Assembly (NCBI GenBank): GCA_045598045.1
Contig: JAZLLG010000073.1
Span: forward strand, 1-64,000
DNA: 64,000 nt
Origin: RGIG3528 sp045598045
GTDB lineage: Bacteria; Bacillota; Clostridia; Lachnospirales; Lachnospiraceae
Direction of reading: 5' to 3'
Positions 61,162-64,000 of this stretch are shown here, one piece after another. Each line of letters starts with the position of its first letter. Position 1 is the stretch's first letter. Position numbers and translations under genes: made by a program. The notes beneath the pieces are model-generated. The model saw only the letters and a program-made list of their open reading frames with translations, was not told the origin of the DNA and searched no databases.

Positions 61162-61332
61162 ATGGCATACAAAATTAATGACGGTTGCGTAAGCTGTGGA
61201 GCATGTGCAGCTGAGTGCCCTGCAGGCGCTATTGCAGAAGGTGCAGAGCATTACGAAATCGATGCTGATAAGTGCTTAGATTGCGGTTCATGCGCAGCTA
61301 CATGTCCTACAGGCTCCATCGAGCAGGAGTAA
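61162..61332 (+). CDS. 2[4Fe-4S] ferredoxin
   Basis: A 56-aa clostridial-type ferredoxin with two C-x-x-C-x-x-C-x-x-x-C-P cluster motifs (CVSCGACAAECP and CLDCGSCAATCP) in the usual symmetric arrangement. It is a low-potential electron carrier for fermentative enzymes such as pyruvate:ferredoxin oxidoreductase and hydrogenase. AGAGGAGG lies just upstream, and it is monocistronic with its own promoter and terminator. Confidence 0.95.
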   Translation: MAYKINDGCVSCGACAAECPAGAIAEGAEHYEIDADKCLDCGSCAATCPTGSIEQE

Positions 61333-61343
61333 TCAAATAATCC

Positions 61344-61369
61344 GGGAAATGGGGATTTCCCCATTTCCC
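61344..61369 (+). terminator. Terminator of the ferredoxin gene
   Basis: GGGAAATGGGGA and TCCCCATTTCCC form a perfect 12-bp inverted repeat with a 2-base centre. AATCTTTTCC follows on the plus strand. Confidence 0.75.
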
Positions 61370-61455
61370 AATCTTTTCCCCAACTATATTGCATTGTATA
61401 ATAGCTCTCAATATTATCTATAACTTTTAAAACACTACTCGACTATGAAAGGCGT

Positions 61456-61764
61456 ATGATGAACACACAATTTAAAAAAGGTGCGCTTGAAGTATGCGTT
61501 CTCTCACAGCTTGTTTCAGCAGACAAGTACGGGTATGAGCTGACCGAAAAAATATCATCCGAGATGGATATTGCAACCGGAACGCTCTATCCGATTCTGA
61601 AAAAGCTGAAGGAAGACGATTACGTTACAACGTACCTGGTCGAATCGGAATCAGGCCCCGCCCGAAAGTACTACAAGCTGACGGAAAAAGGCAAAGATTA
61701 TCAAAAACTGCTTTTTGACGAATGGCAGAGCTTCGTTAAAGCCGTGGAAAACATTATCAACTGA
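61456..61764 (+). CDS. PadR-family transcriptional regulator
   Basis: A 102-aa winged-helix repressor. The PadR signature KKGALEVCVLSQLVSADKYG is followed by ATGTLYPILKKLKEDDYV and the wing with PARKYYKLTEKGK. The second ATG (61459) is equally possible as start. It lies 15 bases before the DUF4097 gene, the standard pair in which PadR represses its own operon in response to a small molecule or envelope signal. Confidence 0.93.
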   Translation: MMNTQFKKGALEVCVLSQLVSADKYGYELTEKISSEMDIATGTLYPILKKLKEDDYVTTYLVESESGPARKYYKLTEKGKDYQKLLFDEWQSFVKAVENIIN

Positions 61765-61779
61765 TGAAAGGAAATAATT

Positions 61780-62967
61780 ATGGAAGAATACATTAAAAAA
61801 CTTGCTGAAAAACTTGCAAATTACAGTGAAGAAACAAGAAATGAAATACTTGAAGATTACAAAGAACATTTTTATGAAGGACACGCTGAAGGCCGTACCG
61901 ACGAAGAAATTATAGCCGATCTGGGAGATATTGACGAAATGCTTACGGGAATTTCAGAAGCACCTTCAAAAAAGCCTATAACAGTTTCCAATCCCACAGT
62001 ATGCCCTTCAGGCGTCGACAACATCAATTCCATTTTCGTTGATACAACCTTAGATAATCATTATGTCGGATATTCGGCGCATGTCTTTGTATATCCCTCC
62101 GATGACGGAAAGATTTATGCCGAATACAAAGCGTCAGAATCCGAATCCGCCCCTAAGGTTACAATGATTACAACAACCGAAAACGGCGTTTTCAAAATCA
62201 CTCTTGCTGAGCTTGAAGCTCCGGAAAGCCCGTCCGGATTTTTCTCAAAGCTTTTCAGATCCGCCCGACTCGCCTTCAGCGACAGAGATTATGGCACAAT
62301 TATTGTAAAGGTTCCTTTAAATTTCCCCACGGTTACTGTAAAGAACTCCAGTGGCAAAAGCGAATTACAAAATCTTTGTGTCGGAACACTTATTACTAAT
62401 TCATCCAGCGGTGCGGTAAAATGCTCCGAAATAAAAGCCAACAACATGTCTGTCGTTACATCCAGCGGAAGTTCACAAGTAAGTTCCATATCCGCTTCAC
62501 ATCTTGAAATACGCTCAAGCAGCGGTTCTTCTTCAGTAGGCAACTGTCTTGCCGAAGTGATGAACGTTACTTCAAGCAGTGGTTCATGCAACGTTTCCGA
62601 CGTAAAAGCTTCAACGTTTGCAATGAAAGCTTCCAGCGGTTCCGCTCACGCAAACAGAATTCTTGGTAACAAAATATCCGTAGTAACAAGCAGTGGAAGT
62701 TCTCATATCAATTGCTCCGCACGTGACATCTCTGTTACCTCCGGAAGCGGATATACAGATATCAACATAGAAGGTTCGTTCGATGTGGTAACCGTCAAAT
62801 CCGGCAGTGGCGCGGTTAAGCTTTCAGGGCACGACGTTATCCGCTCGACGCACAATATACATCATGGCAACGGCGGTGTTACAATTCACGACAACGGCAT
62901 AACCGAAAAACTCCCTTCCGTCGTAAATGTAACATGCGGAAGCGGTCACATAACAATCAGTGAATAG
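61780..62967 (+). CDS. DUF1700/HAAS plus DUF4097 beta-repeat protein
   Basis: A 395-aa protein. Residues 1-60 form the helical HAAS/DUF1700 motif (YIKKLAEKLANYSEETRNEI) that accompanies PadR regulators. From about 170 a run of short beta-strand repeats (DUF4097) carries a Ser-Ser-Gly-Ser tag about every 20 residues (VTSSGSSQVSSI, IRSSSGSSSVGN, VTSSSGSCNVSD). This predicts a right-handed beta-solenoid. No signal peptide or membrane helix is seen, unlike many relatives, so its location is uncertain. It overlaps the end of the convergent radical SAM gene by 11 bases. Confidence 0.87.
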   Translation: MEEYIKKLAEKLANYSEETRNEILEDYKEHFYEGHAEGRTDEEIIADLGDIDEMLTGISEAPSKKPITVSNPTVCPSGVDNINSIFVDTTLDNHYVGYSAHVFVYPSDDGKIYAEYKASESESAPKVTMITTTENGVFKITLAELEAPESPSGFFSKLFRSARLAFSDRDYGTIIVKVPLNFPTVTVKNSSGKSELQNLCVGTLITNSSSGAVKCSEIKANNMSVVTSSGSSQVSSISASHLEIRSSSGSSSVGNCLAEVMNVTSSSGSCNVSDVKASTFAMKASSGSAHANRILGNKISVVTSSGSSHINCSARDISVTSGSGYTDINIEGSFDVVTVKSGSGAVKLSGHDVIRSTHNIHHGNGGVTIHDNGITEKLPSVVNVTCGSGHITISE

Positions 62968-63865
62968 TCTCTTCAGACGTTATCATTGATCTGAACATGT
63001 TTTGCACACGTTTTTTATCGGTTATCCATTTGGGAGTAACAAGAAGGTTTCTCGGTCCGTCACCGGTGATACGATGAATAACGGTTTCCTCCGGAAGCAG
63101 CCTTATAAGCTTAACAACAAGCCTAAGATACTCCTCCATCGTATACTCCTTTATGACGGACGGGTCTTTCTCATACATTTCGCAAAGACGTGTTCCCTTT
63201 AAAATATTCAGATTATGGATTTTTATTCCATCAAGAACAGGCTTAAGAGATGCAAGATATCTTACCGTAGCTTCTGCGTCATTATCATCCTCTCCCGGGA
63301 GGCCGACAATGACGTGAGTAATCACGGTAATACCTGCATTCTTAAGCCTTTTATATGTATCTTCAAATGTTTTAAGTTTATAGCCTCTGTTTATGCGTTC
63401 CGCAGTTGCATCATTAATCGTCTGAAGCCCCAGTTCCACCCAGACAGGCTTTATTTTATTCAATCCGGCCAGTCTTTCTATCCATTCATCCGAAAGACAG
63501 TCCGGTCGGGTCCCGATTGAAAGAGCAACTATTTCATCCATGGCAGCTGCTTCGGTAAACATGCTGCAAAGCCTGTCGATGTCACCATATGTGTTGGTAT
63601 GTGACTGAAAGTATGCAATGTACGCATTATCCTTTGTCTTCTTTGCAACCTTCTCTTTTGCAAGTTCAATCTGCTCTTTTACCGGAAGAACACTTTCGGC
63701 ATAAGAAGAATCCGCACAGAAAAAACACCCGCCGAATCCGCAGGTGCCGTCTCTGTTCGGGCATGTACAGCCTGCGTCAAGCGCAAGCCTGTACACTTTC
63801 TTACCGAACTGTTTTTTCATTTCATTATCAAGTGAATTATATTTATTCATTGTCGTGATGCTCAT
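62957..63865 (-). CDS. TIGR01212-family radical SAM protein (YhcC-like)
   Basis: A 302-aa protein with the family's cysteine-rich N-terminus (CTCPNRDGTCGFGGCFFC, residues 33-50) that ligates the radical SAM 4Fe-4S cluster. A SAM-binding barrel follows (VIVGLPGEDDNDA, GTRPDCLSDEW). The reaction is not assigned with certainty from sequence. The start lies inside the end of dnaB (ATG at 63865 or 63850), so it is coupled to the replicative helicase gene. Confidence 0.9.
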   Translation of the reverse strand: MSITTMNKYNSLDNEMKKQFGKKVYRLALDAGCTCPNRDGTCGFGGCFFCADSSYAESVLPVKEQIELAKEKVAKKTKDNAYIAYFQSHTNTYGDIDRLCSMFTEAAAMDEIVALSIGTRPDCLSDEWIERLAGLNKIKPVWVELGLQTINDATAERINRGYKLKTFEDTYKRLKNAGITVITHVIVGLPGEDDNDAEATVRYLASLKPVLDGIKIHNLNILKGTRLCEMYEKDPSVIKEYTMEEYLRLVVKLIRLLPEETVIHRITGDGPRNLLVTPKWITDKKRVQNMFRSMITSEETIH

Positions 63866-64000
63866 ATTCGAGATTTCTGAATCTCGTGTACTGAGCCTGC
63901 CACTGTAATCTTACAGTGCACGTAGGGCCTCGACGCTGTTTACCGATGATGATTTCAGCCTCGCCCGGATGCTCGGTGTTTTTATTATAGTACTCGTCTC
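63843..64000 (-). CDS. dnaB: Replicative DNA helicase DnaB, C-terminal end (partial)
   Basis: The last 51 codons are in the window and the gene continues beyond the right edge. The visible end matches the DnaB C-terminus: DEYYNKNTEHPGEAEIIIGK, then QRRGPTCTVRLQW, which is the conserved 'A-E-I-I-I-x-K-Q-R-N-G-P' segment of the hexameric helicase. A 20-residue basic, aromatic tail (QAQYTRFRNLEYEHHDNE) follows. Its last bases overlap the start of the radical SAM gene. Confidence 0.85.
   Translation of the reverse strand, partial: DEYYNKNTEHPGEAEIIIGKQRRGPTCTVRLQWQAQYTRFRNLEYEHHDNE

Noticed and set aside
1..64000. tRNA, rRNA, CRISPR arrays, canonical insertion sequences, prophage
   Set aside because: I looked for cloverleaf ends, rRNA motifs, regularly spaced direct repeats, transposase and phage structural motifs, and saw none apart from the intron fragment at the left edge.

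Overview
The window looks like a chromosome segment of a low-to-mid G+C Gram-positive anaerobe, most likely a Lachnospiraceae-type Clostridia from gut or rumen. The evidence is the gene content: single-chain PurL of about 1275 aa, DUF4364, DUF1836, the DUF4956/VTC pair, MecA, DUF1858, an FtsEX-hydrolase-CtpB block, an agr locus, and strong AGGAGG-type ribosome binding sites with TTGACA/TATAAT promoters. There is no rRNA, no tRNA, no CRISPR array and no canonical insertion sequence. No gap between genes exceeds about 300 bases. Most genes lie on the minus strand.

Layout. Positions 1-139 are the 5' end of a group II intron placed directly behind a Rho-independent terminator. 0.2-15 kb holds a surface PL9 pectate lyase, purL, a LysR regulator, a DUF212 membrane protein, a YesN-type response regulator, a GH29 alpha-fucosidase and a surface protein with internal repeats. 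15-23.5 kb is housekeeping: VTC polyphosphate polymerase with DUF4956, malic enzyme, DUF4364-Lon, RF3, DUF1836. 23.6-32.5 kb starts with a short DegV-like gene. It is followed by a visibly A+T-rich block: an ABC-transporter/lipoprotein/secreted-protein operon facing an agr quorum-sensing locus, closed by an XRE regulator. 32.5-45.6 kb has homoserine dehydrogenase, CtpB-like protease, EnvC/PcsB-like hydrolase, FtsX, FtsE, a CdaR/PucR regulator, a MacB-type fused ABC transporter, an MsmK/UgpC ATPase, and a three-gene overlapping operon (small anchored protein, SDR, LCP-like protein). 45.7-59.4 kb has an EF-G-like GTPase, a diacylglycerol-kinase-family gene, a lipoprotein with two tiny overlapping genes upstream, a GH43 lipoprotein, a tightly coupled operon (M18 aminopeptidase, dUTPase, EamA transporter, ribosome-protection-type GTPase fused to a YacP/Rae1-like nuclease), and a Ser/Thr kinase. 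59.7-64 kb has MecA, DUF1858, a 26-residue zinc ribbon, a small ferredoxin, a PadR/DUF4097 pair, a TIGR01212 radical SAM protein and the 3' end of dnaB.

The two most interesting items are these. (1) The agr locus has an unlisted 39-codon agrD-like gene at 29171-29290 (minus), in which serine replaces the ring-forming cysteine just before a Tyr-Glu-Pro-Lys-Val-Pro recognition segment. It is divergent from agrA-agrC-agrB and points toward an exported protein and ABC operon. (2) The GTPase at 52384-55035 joins an EF-G/TetM-like translation factor to a NYN ribonuclease domain resembling the ribosome-associated nuclease Rae1. The fusion suggests a single-chain, A-site-directed mRNA cleavage factor.

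Limits: families are recognised by eye from motifs. No alignment, profile search, folding or base-composition calculation was run, and residue positions in long proteins are approximate.
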